DNA of 36,003 bases, taken from the NCBI GenBank assembly GCA_018971065.1, contig JAGWVC010000034.1, positions 1 to 36,003 of the forward strand. Direction: 5' to 3'. A program made the position numbers and the translations under genes. Below are positions 25,270-32,669 of this stretch, one piece after another (within the stretch, counting starts at the first letter, position 1; each line of letters starts with the position of its first letter). Origin of the DNA: Sphingomonadales bacterium (GTDB taxonomy: Bacteria; Pseudomonadota; Alphaproteobacteria; Sphingomonadales; Sphingomonadaceae). The notes under the pieces are model-generated. The model did not search any database. It saw nothing but the letters and a program-made list of their open reading frames with translations, and was not told where the DNA came from.

Positions 25270-25460
25270 GCTTTCCCCTTTTTCGAAAATTTGAGCCACC
25301 GATCAGGCAATCCTCTACCGCCTTCAATTCGGCCGCGCAAGACAGCTTTAATTGCACATGTTGCAAAAAAGACGCGTTTTCGGGAAGTTGTGATTCAAAA
25401 TCTCCACTGTCCGACTTGCATCGCTTGCATAATGCGCAGCAAGTCTAGGCGTTCCCGCAT

Positions 25461-25868
25461 TCAGGTCGAGAAAATTCCCGCAATTGAAAGAGCTGAAACT
25501 AGTTGCGAAATTGCAACACGGGCTTCGTTGTCTATTGTGGCTCCGCCACTTGGCAGGCCGGGTCGGGTGGGTCTTTGCCACCCACCAAGATAGCGCGTGT
25601 CCTGCCCGGTGGAGCGGTCCATCACACGCAGACCGTCGCGCGGCAGGATGAACAGCCAGTTGCCCGCCTGCCTTGCCGCGATTTTGCCTGCCTGGCCCGC
25701 CCAGGCACCGGTCGGAGTAGCGCCGACCAGCCATGCGGTGCCATCGATCGGCGCGGCGGGCGGCACGGTCGCAACCCCCTCGACCACGCAGTGCAGCAAC
25801 GCGTCGACCAGCACATGCGCTTCGTTCACATAGAACTCCTTCTGCGCTTGCCCGGCAGGCCGCGCCAT
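25461..25868 (-). pseudogene. DUF2793 protein fragment (GTA/tail-end gene), lost N-terminus
   Basis: A frame of about 135 residues from an in-frame ATG at 25868 shows the DUF2793 pattern: PAGQAQKEFYVNEAHVLVDA, then PPAAPIDGTAWLVGATPTGA, FILPRDGLRVMDRSTGQD, and the natural C-terminus GGATIDNEARVAISQLVSAL. In sphingomonad and other alphaproteobacterial GTA clusters, DUF2793 proteins lie at the tail end, after the host-specificity/glycoside-hydrolase gene. Here the fragment begins directly at the broken end of a terminase gene, in another reading frame. The ATG could permit translation of a nearly complete DUF2793 domain, but cut off from its cluster it is unlikely to work as before. Confidence 0.72.
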
Positions 25869-26313
25869 GCTGCGCGCCCCGCAACGAATCCGGCTCGCCT
25901 GCCGAATAGAGCATGGCCTGCGCGCCATTGTCCCAACTCAACCGCCGCAACGACGGCTCGAATCGCGGCCGGCGATTGGCCGGCGCCGTCGCCATGATCC
26001 CGCTCTCGCCTTCCACCATCACCGCGCGCGCCTCCGCCAGCGAATGCCCCACCAGCGCGATCCGCGCCTCGGGGTCGGCCTCGGCCACACCCCGCACCCA
26101 TTCCGCGCCCACCCGCGTCTTGCCGAACCCGCGCCCGGCCATCACCAGCCACACCCGCCAGTCACCGTCCGGCGGCAACTGCGAAGGCCGCGCCCACAAC
26201 CGCCAATGCGTGCGCAGTTCATCCGCCTGCCGCTCATCGAACGACTGGATGAACCGCCGCCGCTGTTCGGGTGGCCGTGTCATCAACCATTCGATCTTCG
26301 CCTCATCCACCAT
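25862..26313 (-). pseudogene. Terminase large subunit, truncated (GTA-type)
   Basis: About 150 codons from ATG 26313 encode the N-terminal ATPase part of a phage/GTA terminase: WRVWLVMAGRGFGKTRVGAE at residues 52-71 (Walker A-like), ARIALVGHSLAEARAVMVEG, RRLSWDNGAQAMLYSAGEPD, and SLRGAQHG. The rest of the ATPase and the nuclease domain are missing. The frame continues for about 170 nonsense codons to a stop at 25348 after running out of frame through DUF2793. The start overlaps the stop of the upstream small-terminase-like gene by 11 bases. A single deletion joining this gene to the far end of the cluster explains the structure. Confidence 0.8.
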
Positions 26314-26842
26314 CGCCCGCCGCCTCCGGCCCCGACAACCGCTGCACTGTATCCGCCGCCGCGCGCTCTTCATCGGCCTTCGCCGCCAGCCACCGCTGCC
26401 GCATCCGCTCCAGCTTCGCATCGATCGATGCCAGCACCGCCTCGGCATCCCGGTGCTCGCGGATCGCCTTGGTCCGCGCCGCACTATCCTTGTGCGCCGC
26501 CAGCAGGCGCAGCGCCGTCGCATTGTCGAACGTCCGCACCCCGCGCCTTGCACCCGCCGCGCGCTTCACCTCGCCTTCACGCAAACGCTGCAGCAGCCCC
26601 ATCTCCAGCAGTTCGTAACCCTCGCACAGCGCCACCTGCCATCGAGCATAGAAGTCGGCGTTCACCCGCCGCGCTTCGTAAACGGTCGCCGTTGCCACCC
26701 CGGCCTTCTTCGCCGCCGCGCTCACATTCGATGTCGCCGCCAGTTCCTCCAGGAACACCTCGCTCCATTTCGCAAAAGCCCGCCCGCCGGCGGAAGCCGA
26801 TAGCTTCCGCACGCCGGACCTCGTCTGGTCCGTCATGGTCAT
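26303..26842 (-). CDS. Small terminase-like protein of a GTA cluster
   Basis: A 179-residue protein that looks intact. A putative helix-turn-helix lies around residues 32-58 (ELAATSNVSAAAKKAGVATA), followed by TVYEARRVNADFYARWQVAL. The C-terminal half is helical and charged (AVLASIDAKLERMRQRWLAA), possibly coiled coil. Its position immediately before the terminase large subunit, with overlapping ends, fits the small terminase/DNA-recognition gene (g1-like) of sphingomonad gene-transfer agents. Start is ATG 26842 or 26836. If expressed, it has lost its large-subunit partner here. Confidence 0.7.
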   Translation of the reverse strand: MTMTDQTRSGVRKLSASAGGRAFAKWSEVFLEELAATSNVSAAAKKAGVATATVYEARRVNADFYARWQVALCEGYELLEMGLLQRLREGEVKRAAGARRGVRTFDNATALRLLAAHKDSAARTKAIREHRDAEAVLASIDAKLERMRQRWLAAKADEERAAADTVQRLSGPEAAGDGG

Positions 26843-26956
26843 GCGCCTGTCGTTGGTGAATCCGGTCAGGACGATCGCCGTGCCGCCTTCACCGGCGAAT
26901 CACGACTTCCGCTCTGTTCCGCATTTGTACCATTTTCGCCGCCAATGTCAATGGCA

Positions 26957-26975
26957 AATAACCTTATTGGTTATT
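26957..26975. promoter_or_regulatory. Palindromic site upstream of the GTA remnant and the YqaA gene
   Basis: AATAACC-TTATT-GGTTATT is a perfect 7-base inverted repeat in an unusually A+T-rich spot of this G+C-rich segment, 18 bases after a looser repeat GCCAATGTCAATGGC (26941-26955). It sits in the 196-base gap shared by the divergent small-terminase-like and YqaA genes. It could be an operator for either; no regulator can be named. Confidence 0.35.
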
Positions 26976-27038
26976 CCATTTCTCTTGCCCGCCATCGCCC
27001 CCGCCTCTAACCCTTGCGCCGACAACGCCGGGGGCCAG

Positions 27039-27677
27039 ATGCTGCGCAAACTTTACGACTGGACAATGGCCAAGGCCGCGCATCGCCACGCCATCTGGTG
27101 GCTCGCGCTGTTCGCCTTCGTCGAAGCCAGTTGCTTTCCCATCCCGCCGCACCCGCTGCTCGGGCTGATGTGCCTCGCCGCCCCCAACAAGGCGCTGCGC
27201 TTCGCCGTCGCCACCACCCTCGCCTCGGTCGCCGGCGGCCTGCTCGGCTACGCCATCGGCCACTTCCTCTACGCCAGCATCGGCGATCAGCTCCTCACCC
27301 TGCTCCACCTCAAGGCCAGCTTCCCCAAGGCCGCCTGCTACCTGCGCGAATACGGCCCGTGGATCATCTTCCTGAAGGGCATGACGCCGATCCCGTTCAA
27401 GCTCATCACCATCACCGCCGGCTTCATCGCCATGCCGCTGGTGCCGTTCGTGCTCGCCAGCCTCGCCAGCCGCGCGGTCAGCTTCATGATCGTCGGGGTG
27501 CTGTTCCGCCTGTTCGGCGCGCCGATCAAGGCCTGGATCGATCGCTACCTCGGCCTCGCCACTGCCGGCTTCGTCCTGCTCGTCGTCGCCGGCTTCGCCG
27601 CCGCCATCCTGCTATCGGGCCACGGCCATTCGAAAACCGACGCCTGCGAACGCGCCACGCTCGAAATGCCCGCCTGA
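27039..27677 (+). CDS. YqaA/DedA-type SNARE-associated membrane protein
   Basis: A 212-residue inner membrane protein with about five helices. The YqaA/VTT-like pattern is seen: ALFAFVEASCFPIPPHPLLG (membrane-embedded Glu and the FPIPP motif), TLASVAGGLLGYAIGHFLYA, FLKGMTPIPFKLITITAGFI, and LASLASRAVSFMIVG. These motifs define the re-entrant-loop core of the DedA superfamily, whose members act in lipid or proton-linked transport. ATG 27039 begins at the first sensible hydrophobic N-terminus; the frame opens earlier over the divergent GTA gene. A CTAG-bounded palindrome begins 20 bases after the stop. Confidence 0.87.
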   Translation: MLRKLYDWTMAKAAHRHAIWWLALFAFVEASCFPIPPHPLLGLMCLAAPNKALRFAVATTLASVAGGLLGYAIGHFLYASIGDQLLTLLHLKASFPKAACYLREYGPWIIFLKGMTPIPFKLITITAGFIAMPLVPFVLASLASRAVSFMIVGVLFRLFGAPIKAWIDRYLGLATAGFVLLVVAGFAAAILLSGHGHSKTDACERATLEMPA

Positions 27678-27697
27678 ACAGGCCGGCAACCGGCCGC

Positions 27698-27773
27698 CTA
27701 GTGACCCGAATCTGAAGTCCGCCTCATTTTGATGATAGGGCAGAGCGGACTTCAGATTCAAAAGGGTCACTAG
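27698..27773. repeat. CTAG-bounded palindromic element 1
   Basis: A near-perfect inverted repeat of 76 bases. The left arm (27698-27722) begins CTAGTGACCC and continues GAATCTGAAGTCCGC. The right arm (27745-27773) reads GCGGACTTCAGATTC, AAAA, GGGTCACTAG. The 22-base loop is A+T-rich. As RNA this would be a long stable hairpin. No transposase is present, so a MITE-like or REP-like non-autonomous element is the best reading. Confidence 0.85.
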
Positions 27774-27786
27774 CAAATATATGATT

Positions 27787-27863
27787 CTAGTGGGGTTTAT
27801 GGATTTAAAATTCGCTCCGGCGCTTACCGCAAAAGCAGGCGAATTTCAAATCCACCCCACTAG
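27787..27863. repeat. CTAG-bounded palindromic element 2
   Basis: A second inverted repeat of 77 bases, 13 bases after the first and of the same design. The left arm CTAGTGGGGT, TTAT, GGATTTAAAATTCGC (27787-27815) pairs with GCGAATTTCAAATCC, ACCCCACTAG (27839-27863). The inner 15-base arms of the two elements align without gaps, and differ only by transitions, in a way that preserves pairing. The right end overlaps the stop codon of the HIT gene. Confidence 0.85.
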
Positions 27864-28237
27864 TCGCAGATCATGTGCAGGAACTGCCGCCCGCCGAAGA
27901 TGTGGACATGCAGGTGCGGCACTTCCTGGTGCCCGTGCCCGCCCATGTTCACCATCAGGCGATAGCCCGGCCCGTCCAGCTCCAACTGCCGCGTCACCGC
28001 CCCCACCGCGCGGGTGAACCCGGCAATCTCCGCGTCGCCCGCCTTGGCGGTAAAGTCATCCCAGCTCACATACGGCCCCTTGGGGATCACCAGCACGTGA
28101 ACCGGTGCCTGCGGCCGGATGTCGTTGAACGCCAGCGCGAACTCGTCCTCATAGACCTTCCCGCACGGAATCTCGCCGCGCAGGATGCGGGCGAAGATGT
28201 TGGTCTCGTCATAAGGCTGGCGCGGATCGATCGGCAT
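27860..28237 (-). CDS. HIT (histidine triad) family protein
   Basis: Nucleotide hydrolase/transferase family, HinT branch. The 125-residue protein begins MPIDPRQPYDETNIFARILR, contains YEDEFALAFNDIRPQAPVHV and the catalytic triad motif PHLHVHIFGGRQF. Such proteins commonly remove AMP from lysyl or other adenylates. The stop TAG (27860-27862) falls inside the terminal CTAG of palindromic element 2, so the last residues may have been altered by the element. It follows hisE by 24 bases on the same strand, a usual alphaproteobacterial pairing. Confidence 0.93.
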   Translation of the reverse strand: MPIDPRQPYDETNIFARILRGEIPCGKVYEDEFALAFNDIRPQAPVHVLVIPKGPYVSWDDFTAKAGDAEIAGFTRAVGAVTRQLELDGPGYRLMVNMGGHGHQEVPHLHVHIFGGRQFLHMICD

Positions 28238-28261
28238 CGGTTCTCTCGCGATTGTCGTGGT

Positions 28262-28600
28262 TCAGGATGCGGCCCGGCTGGCTTTCTCGGCAATCCCGGA
28301 AACGCCGTCGCGCCGGTCCAGTTCGGCCAGCACGTCGGCCAGCGCAATATCCTTCGCGCCCAGCAGGATCAGCAGGTGGAACAGCAGGTCAGCCGCCTCG
28401 CCGACCAGCGCGGCGCGGTCTTCGGCCAGCGCGGCAATCACGCACTCCACGGCCTCTTCGCCCAGCTTCTGCGTGATCTTGTTCAGCCCCCGCGCGTTCA
28501 GCCGGGCGACATAGCTGCTATCGGGATCGGCGCCACGCCGCGCCGCAATCGTCGCTTCCAGGCGCCCCAGGGTCGAAAGGCTGGCAGGATCGTGTTCCAT
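28262..28600 (-). CDS. hisE: Phosphoribosyl-ATP pyrophosphatase
   Basis: Second step of histidine synthesis: releases pyrophosphate from phosphoribosyl-ATP. The 112-residue MazG-like helical protein has LGRLEATIAARRGADPDSSY, the metal-binding KLGEEAVECVIAAL (Glu pair) and LVGEAADLLFHLLILL. The frame extends upstream by 27 residues, but ATG 28600 gives the usual length and start (MEHDPASLSTLGRLE). hisE and the HIT gene are together; the other his genes are outside the window. Confidence 0.94.
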   Translation of the reverse strand: MEHDPASLSTLGRLEATIAARRGADPDSSYVARLNARGLNKITQKLGEEAVECVIAALAEDRAALVGEAADLLFHLLILLGAKDIALADVLAELDRRDGVSGIAEKASRAAS

Positions 28601-28693
28601 GCCGCCCGGATGGGGCGCCGCGCGATGCGGGTCAAGAGTGCATTCGCGCAAGCCGGGCGCCCAACCGGCGCCCGCCTGCATTCAATCGCGGCC

Positions 28694-28864
28694 TCAGCCC
28701 AACCGCTTGCGGGCGCCGCGCTGCCCCAGCACCACGCCAATCACGCCCAGCGCCAGCAGCGACAGGTCCGACGGCTCGGTGACGACACCGCTTTGCGCCA
28801 GCACCGGCTGGCTCAGCACCAGGCTGATGACGATACCGGCGGTCAGGTTCTTCAGAACGCGCAT
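28694..28864 (-). CDS. Tiny PEP-CTERM-like secreted protein, 56 residues
   Basis: The frame from ATG 28864 gives an N-terminal Sec-like signal (NLTAGIVISLVLSQPVLAQ, residues 5-23), a short 8-residue middle, and then EPSDLSLLALGVIGVVLG followed by QRGARKRLG. The ending has the layout of a PEP-CTERM sorting signal (P-E-P-like box, hydrophobic helix, basic tail), with EPS rather than PEP. Almost the whole protein is signal plus sorting tag. GGAG-like bases precede the start (AAGGAGAATTG on the minus strand). Function unknown; an exosortase gene elsewhere would support the reading. Confidence 0.6.
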   Translation of the reverse strand: MRVLKNLTAGIVISLVLSQPVLAQSGVVTEPSDLSLLALGVIGVVLGQRGARKRLG

Positions 28865-29032
28865 TGCCCAATTCTCCTTCGCTTCCCCGATGCGAACGGC
28901 CATCGCCCCCCGCTGGAATGCTTGCGAATTGGTTTATGCATACCCCGTGCCAAATGCCGAAAACACCGCGATTCCAAAGAAACGAACGGTTAAGACGCCA
29001 CCCCCCGGTAACGAGTTGTCAACGATACCGAC

Positions 29033-29058
29033 GTTTTGGCGGTAATTGCCCCCAAAAC
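29033..29058 (-). terminator. Possible hairpin downstream of ruvC
   Basis: GTTTTGG (29033-29039) pairs with CCAAAAC (29052-29058), with an inner GG/CC extension across one C-C mismatch and the loop TAATTG. It begins 5 bases past the ruvC stop on the minus strand. No T-run follows, so it may stabilise the 3' end rather than terminate by itself. Confidence 0.4.
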
Positions 29059-29062
29059 CGAA

Positions 29063-29539
29063 TCAAGCCGGGCCGCGCACCATGTGCGCATGGGCAATCG
29101 CCACCGCCAGCGCATCGGCCGCATCCGCGCCCGCCAGCTTCACGCCGGGCAGCAGCACGCGCAACATCGCCTGCACCTGCTCCTTGTCGGCGGCGCCCGT
29201 GCCGACAATCGCTTTCTTCACCAGCCGCGTCGCATATTCGTGTACCGGCAGCCCTGCCCGCGCCAGCGCCAGCAGGCAGACGCCCCGCGCCTGCCCCAGC
29301 TTCAGCGTCGATTGCGCATTGGTGTTGACGAACACCTCTTCCACCGCGCCCTGCGCAGGCTGCCAGGTGGCCACCACATCGGCCAGCTCACGGTCCAGAT
29401 GAACCAGTCGCTCGGCCAGCGGCGCCTTGGCATCGGTCCGCACCTGCCCGTTCGCCACATGCGTCAGCCGGTTGCCCGCCTTGGCGATCACGCCCCAGCC
29501 GGTGCAACCCAACCCGGGGTCGAGGCCGATGACGATCAT
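29063..29539 (-). CDS. ruvC: Holliday junction resolvase RuvC
   Basis: Cuts Holliday junctions during recombination together with RuvAB. The 158 residues show the RNase H-like active-site acidic residues in order: Asp7 of [16 protein letters not shown], Glu near residue 67-68 in [20 protein letters not shown], and the C-terminal pair in [16 protein letters not shown]. Length is slightly shorter than E. coli RuvC but complete. It lies 32 bases downstream of a YebC gene on the same strand, a pairing widespread in bacteria, where YebC-ruvC-ruvA-ruvB often cluster; ruvAB are not here. Confidence 0.95.
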   Translation of the reverse strand: MIVIGLDPGLGCTGWGVIAKAGNRLTHVANGQVRTDAKAPLAERLVHLDRELADVVATWQPAQGAVEEVFVNTNAQSTLKLGQARGVCLLALARAGLPVHEYATRLVKKAIVGTGAADKEQVQAMLRVLLPGVKLAGADAADALAVAIAHAHMVRGPA

Positions 29540-29570
29540 GTCACGTCGGCCCGATCACCCCGGCTCACGA

Positions 29571-30335
29571 TCAACCCAGCTTTTCCATGACCTCGTCCGA
29601 GATCTCGTAGTTGCCCCACACGGTCTGGACGTCGTCATCCTCTTCCAGCACGTCGATCAGCTTGATCAGCGTGCGGGCATCATCTTCGGAAACCGAGGTC
29701 TTCAGGCTGGGCTTCCACGCCAGCTTGACCGCCTCGGCCTCGCCCAGCGCCTTTTCCAGCTCGCGCGCAACCGGGTGCAGCGATTCCACCGAAACCCAGA
29801 TCTGGTGCAGGCCGGGGTTCTCGTCGCCGTCACCCATGTCGCTCTCGACATCGTCGGCGCCGGCCTCGATCGCGGCTTCCAGAACCTTGTCCTCGTCACC
29901 GGCCTTGCCGGGGTATTCGATCAGCCCCAGCCGCTCGAACCCGTGCGAAACCGCACCGCTGGCGCCCAGGTTGCCGCCGTTCTTGGCAAACGCGGTGCGC
30001 ACGTTGGTGGCGGTGCGGTTGCGGTTGTCGGTCAGCGCCTCGACGATCAGCGCGATGCCGCCGGGGCCATAGCCCTCATAGCGCACTTCCTCGTAGTTCT
30101 CGCCGTCACCCTTGCTCGCCTTCTCGATGGCGCGCTGGATGTTGTCCTTCGGCATCGACTGCGCACGCGCCGCCAGCACCGCCGCGCGCAGGCGCGGGTT
30201 CATGTCCGGATCGGGCATCCCCATCTTCGCGGCGACGGTGATTTCGCGCGAGAGCTTGCTGAACTGCGCGGCGCGCTTCTTGTCCTGCGCACCCTTGCGA
30301 TGCATGATGTTCTTGAATTTGGAATGGCCTGCCAT
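29571..30335 (-). CDS. YebC/PmpR family protein
   Basis: YebC family, described as transcriptional regulators and, for some members, ribosome-associated translation factors. The 254-residue protein begins [20 protein letters not shown], the nearly invariant family start, then [56 protein letters not shown] and [20 protein letters not shown]. The acidic C-terminal domain ends in [13 protein letters not shown] 30335 agrees with the conserved start. It is upstream of ruvC in the same direction. Confidence 0.95.
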   Translation of the reverse strand: MAGHSKFKNIMHRKGAQDKKRAAQFSKLSREITVAAKMGMPDPDMNPRLRAAVLAARAQSMPKDNIQRAIEKASKGDGENYEEVRYEGYGPGGIALIVEALTDNRNRTATNVRTAFAKNGGNLGASGAVSHGFERLGLIEYPGKAGDEDKVLEAAIEAGADDVESDMGDGDENPGLHQIWVSVESLHPVARELEKALGEAEAVKLAWKPSLKTSVSEDDARTLIKLIDVLEEDDDVQTVWGNYEISDEVMEKLG

Positions 30336-30395
30336 GGCTCTCGCTCGATTGCGTTGCTGCGATAAAGTGGCGCGCCCTTACACCGTGAACGGCGC

Positions 30396-30902
30396 TTATA
30401 GCAACCGCTGCCACCAGCCGACGTCACGCCAGCCGCCCAGCTTCCAGCCCACCTCGCGATAGACACCCAGCGGCGTGAACCCGAATGCCTCGTGCAACCG
30501 GACGCTGGCAGCGTTGGGCAGGGCGATCCCGGCGAAGGCGGCATGGTGGTTCCGCGCCAGCAACGGTAGCAGCGCAGCATAGAGCGCCCGCCCCAATCCC
30601 CGGCCGCAGGCATCCATCGCGCAATAGATGCCGACATCGCACGACGTCGCATAAGCCGGGCGCTCGCGGTGCGGACTGCCGTAGGCATAGCCCTGCACGA
30701 TGCCGCCACACTCGGCCACCAGCCACGCATGGCTGGCGCCATAGCGCGCGATACGGCCCGCCATTTCCCCGGGCCCGGGCGGGTCCAGCTCGAAAGTAAT
30801 GGCGGTGCCGGTAACGTAAGGCGCATAGATCGCCGCGCAGGCGGCGGCGTCGCGCGTCGGATCGGCGGGGCGGATGACCGTTTCGTCGCCCGCCCCCGCC
30901 AT
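30396..30902 (-). CDS. GNAT acetyltransferase, phosphinothricin-type
   Basis: A 168-residue N-acetyltransferase. The start VIRPADPTRDAAACAAIYAP with YVTGTAITFE, then GYAYGSPHRERPAYATSCDV, the acetyl-CoA loop CGRGLGRALY and the C-terminal FGFTPLGVYREVGWKLG-W are typical of the Pat/phosphinothricin or methionine-sulfone acetyltransferase subgroup. The true substrate may be a methionine derivative or an unusual amino acid. ATG 30902 lies 2 bases after the gapR stop, so the two genes are probably cotranscribed. Confidence 0.9.
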   Translation of the reverse strand: MAGAGDETVIRPADPTRDAAACAAIYAPYVTGTAITFELDPPGPGEMAGRIARYGASHAWLVAECGGIVQGYAYGSPHRERPAYATSCDVGIYCAMDACGRGLGRALYAALLPLLARNHHAAFAGIALPNAASVRLHEAFGFTPLGVYREVGWKLGGWRDVGWWQRLL

Positions 30903-30904
30903 GA

Positions 30905-31141
30905 TCAGTCGATACCCAGCGCGTTCATGTAGGTCTGCAGCACCGCTTCCATCTCGCGGCGATCATCCGGCTTCATCTTCCGGATGCGCACGATCTGGCG
31001 CATGATCTTGGGGTCGTAACCGGTGGCCTTGGCCTCCAGATAGACGTCCTTGATGTCGTCGCCGATGCCCTTCTTCTCTTCTTCGAGACGCTCCACGCGT
31101 TCGATAAGCAGGCGCAGGCGGTCGTCGGCGGAATCGGCCAT
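30905..31141 (-). CDS. gapR: GapR family nucleoid-associated protein (DUF2312)
   Basis: A 78-residue helical DNA-binding protein of the DUF2312 family. In Caulobacter its member GapR binds overtwisted DNA ahead of replication and transcription. The sequence shows a coiled-coil segment ([20 protein letters not shown]) and the conserved [20 protein letters not shown] with [20 protein letters not shown]. It is close to the usual length. ATG 31141; the promoter probably lies in the 94-base gap before the flavoprotein gene. It is specific to alphaproteobacteria and supports the taxonomy. Confidence 0.93.
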   Translation of the reverse strand: MADSADDRLRLLIERVERLEEEKKGIGDDIKDVYLEAKATGYDPKIMRQIVRIRKMKPDDRREMEAVLQTYMNALGID

Positions 31142-31235
31142 GAAACAGGTCTCCGTATGAATCAGTTTGCGAGTCGGGCGCGCTGATAGCCACCCCCACC
31201 CGCCCGCGCCAAGCGGGGGGCTGTGGATAGTCCGA

Positions 31236-32462
31236 TTACGCCGGCATCAATTCCTTCAGCGGCACCGCCGAATCGGCCAGCCGGTCAAGGTCCGGCGCCA
31301 CCCCGGCTTCCACCAGCTTGCGGCCCTGGACATAGTCCTTGACCATGTTGACGCAGTCGATCGCGACAACCTTGCCCGCCTTCAGGTAGACCACGCTGAA
31401 CGCCCGATCCGCCACGCTGCCACGCAACACCGTGGCATCATACCCCAGGTTGATCCCCGCCGTCTGCAGCCGCAGATCATACTGGTTCGACCAGAACCAC
31501 GGGAAAGCATGGTACGGCTGGGCATCGCCACACAGCGCCTTCGCCACGCAAGTGCCCTGGTCGTTGGCGTTCTGCACCGATTCCACGCGCATGACATTGC
31601 CGCCCGCATAATCGCAGGCAAAGCTGGCACAGTCGCCGATCGCGTAAATATCGGGCAGCGACGTGCGGCAGTACGCGTCGATGTCCACCCCGTTGCCCCC
31701 GGCCGCGCCCGCCGCGATCAGCGGCGCCACCGAAGCGATGATGCCGATCCCGACAATCACGGCATCCGCCGCAATCACGCTGCCATCGGCCAGTTTCACC
31801 CCGGAAACCCGCCCTTCGCCCACCAGGCTGTCCACCGCCACGCCGGTGCGCAAGTCCACGCCATGCGCGCGATGCTCGGCCTCGTAGAACGCCGAAAGCT
31901 CCGGCCCGGCCACCCGCGCCAGCACGCGCGGCAGCGCCTCCAGCAGCGTCACCTTGCAGCCCAGCTTGGTCAGCACCGCCGCCGCTTCCAGGCCGATATA
32001 GCCCCCGCCGATCACGCAGATCGCTTTCACCCCGCCGTCGATCTCGCCCATCAACTGGTCGCAATCGGCTCGGGTACGCACGGCGTGAATCCCGGCCAGC
32101 TCGGCCCCCGCGCATGTCAGCCGGCGCGGATCGCCGCCCGCCGCCCATACCAGCGAGCCGTACGTGCAGGTTTCGCCATTGGAAAGCGTCAGCACTTTCG
32201 CCACCGGGTCCACCGCCGTCACCTCGACGCCCAGCACCAGATCGACCTGCTTTTCCTCCCAGAACTGCGGCGGACGGATGTACAGCCGGTCGAACGTCTT
32301 CTCGCGGGCGAAATATTCCTTCGACAGCGGCGGCCTTTCATAGGGCGGCTCGCTCTCGCGGCCGATCATCGCCACCGTCCCGGTAAACCCGTTCTGCCGC
32401 AGCGCGATCGCGCACTGCGCCCCACCATGACCCGCACCCACGATAACGACATCGGCCTGCAT
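31236..32462 (-). CDS. FAD-dependent ferredoxin/rubredoxin reductase-like oxidoreductase
   Basis: A 408-residue flavoprotein of the class that feeds electrons from NAD(P)H to a [2Fe-2S] ferredoxin for cytochrome P450 or dioxygenase systems. The FAD-binding turn [18 protein letters not shown] is at the N-terminus, with [12 protein letters not shown] typical of rhodocoxin/putidaredoxin/terpredoxin reductases. The NAD(P)-binding turn [20 protein letters not shown] lies near residue 152, followed by YAIGDCASF, and the reductase C-terminal domain has [17 protein letters not shown]. No ferredoxin or P450 is adjacent, so the electron acceptor is unknown. Confidence 0.9.
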   Translation of the reverse strand: MQADVVIVGAGHGGAQCAIALRQNGFTGTVAMIGRESEPPYERPPLSKEYFAREKTFDRLYIRPPQFWEEKQVDLVLGVEVTAVDPVAKVLTLSNGETCTYGSLVWAAGGDPRRLTCAGAELAGIHAVRTRADCDQLMGEIDGGVKAICVIGGGYIGLEAAAVLTKLGCKVTLLEALPRVLARVAGPELSAFYEAEHRAHGVDLRTGVAVDSLVGEGRVSGVKLADGSVIAADAVIVGIGIIASVAPLIAAGAAGGNGVDIDAYCRTSLPDIYAIGDCASFACDYAGGNVMRVESVQNANDQGTCVAKALCGDAQPYHAFPWFWSNQYDLRLQTAGINLGYDATVLRGSVADRAFSVVYLKAGKVVAIDCVNMVKDYVQGRKLVEAGVAPDLDRLADSAVPLKELMPA

Positions 32463-32669
32463 CGCGCATCACCCTCTCTGAATCTGCCCCGCGCATTCGC
32501 CAATTTCGCGCGCAGGTCAACGGCTGCTGATCGCAAATGCGACGTCGCGGTTCGTTGACGATTCGCAATCGGCACGGTGTCAACACCTCTCGCCGCCCCC
32601 GCCCTAGCTATCCGGCGCAAAATCCGTATGGGGGCGGCAATCGATCCAGCAGCCAGAGAGACCGCCGTC

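Noticed and set aside
25499..25520. GTTGCGAAATTGCAAC palindrome just inside the DUF2793 remnant
   Set aside because: It overlaps the coding end of the remnant and shows no associated promoter elements; chance occurrence cannot be excluded.
24055..25593. Long plus-strand frame opposite the OmpA gene
   Set aside because: Runs of Arg arise from the antisense of proline codons; the minus-strand protein has signal peptide, barrel and OmpA domain.
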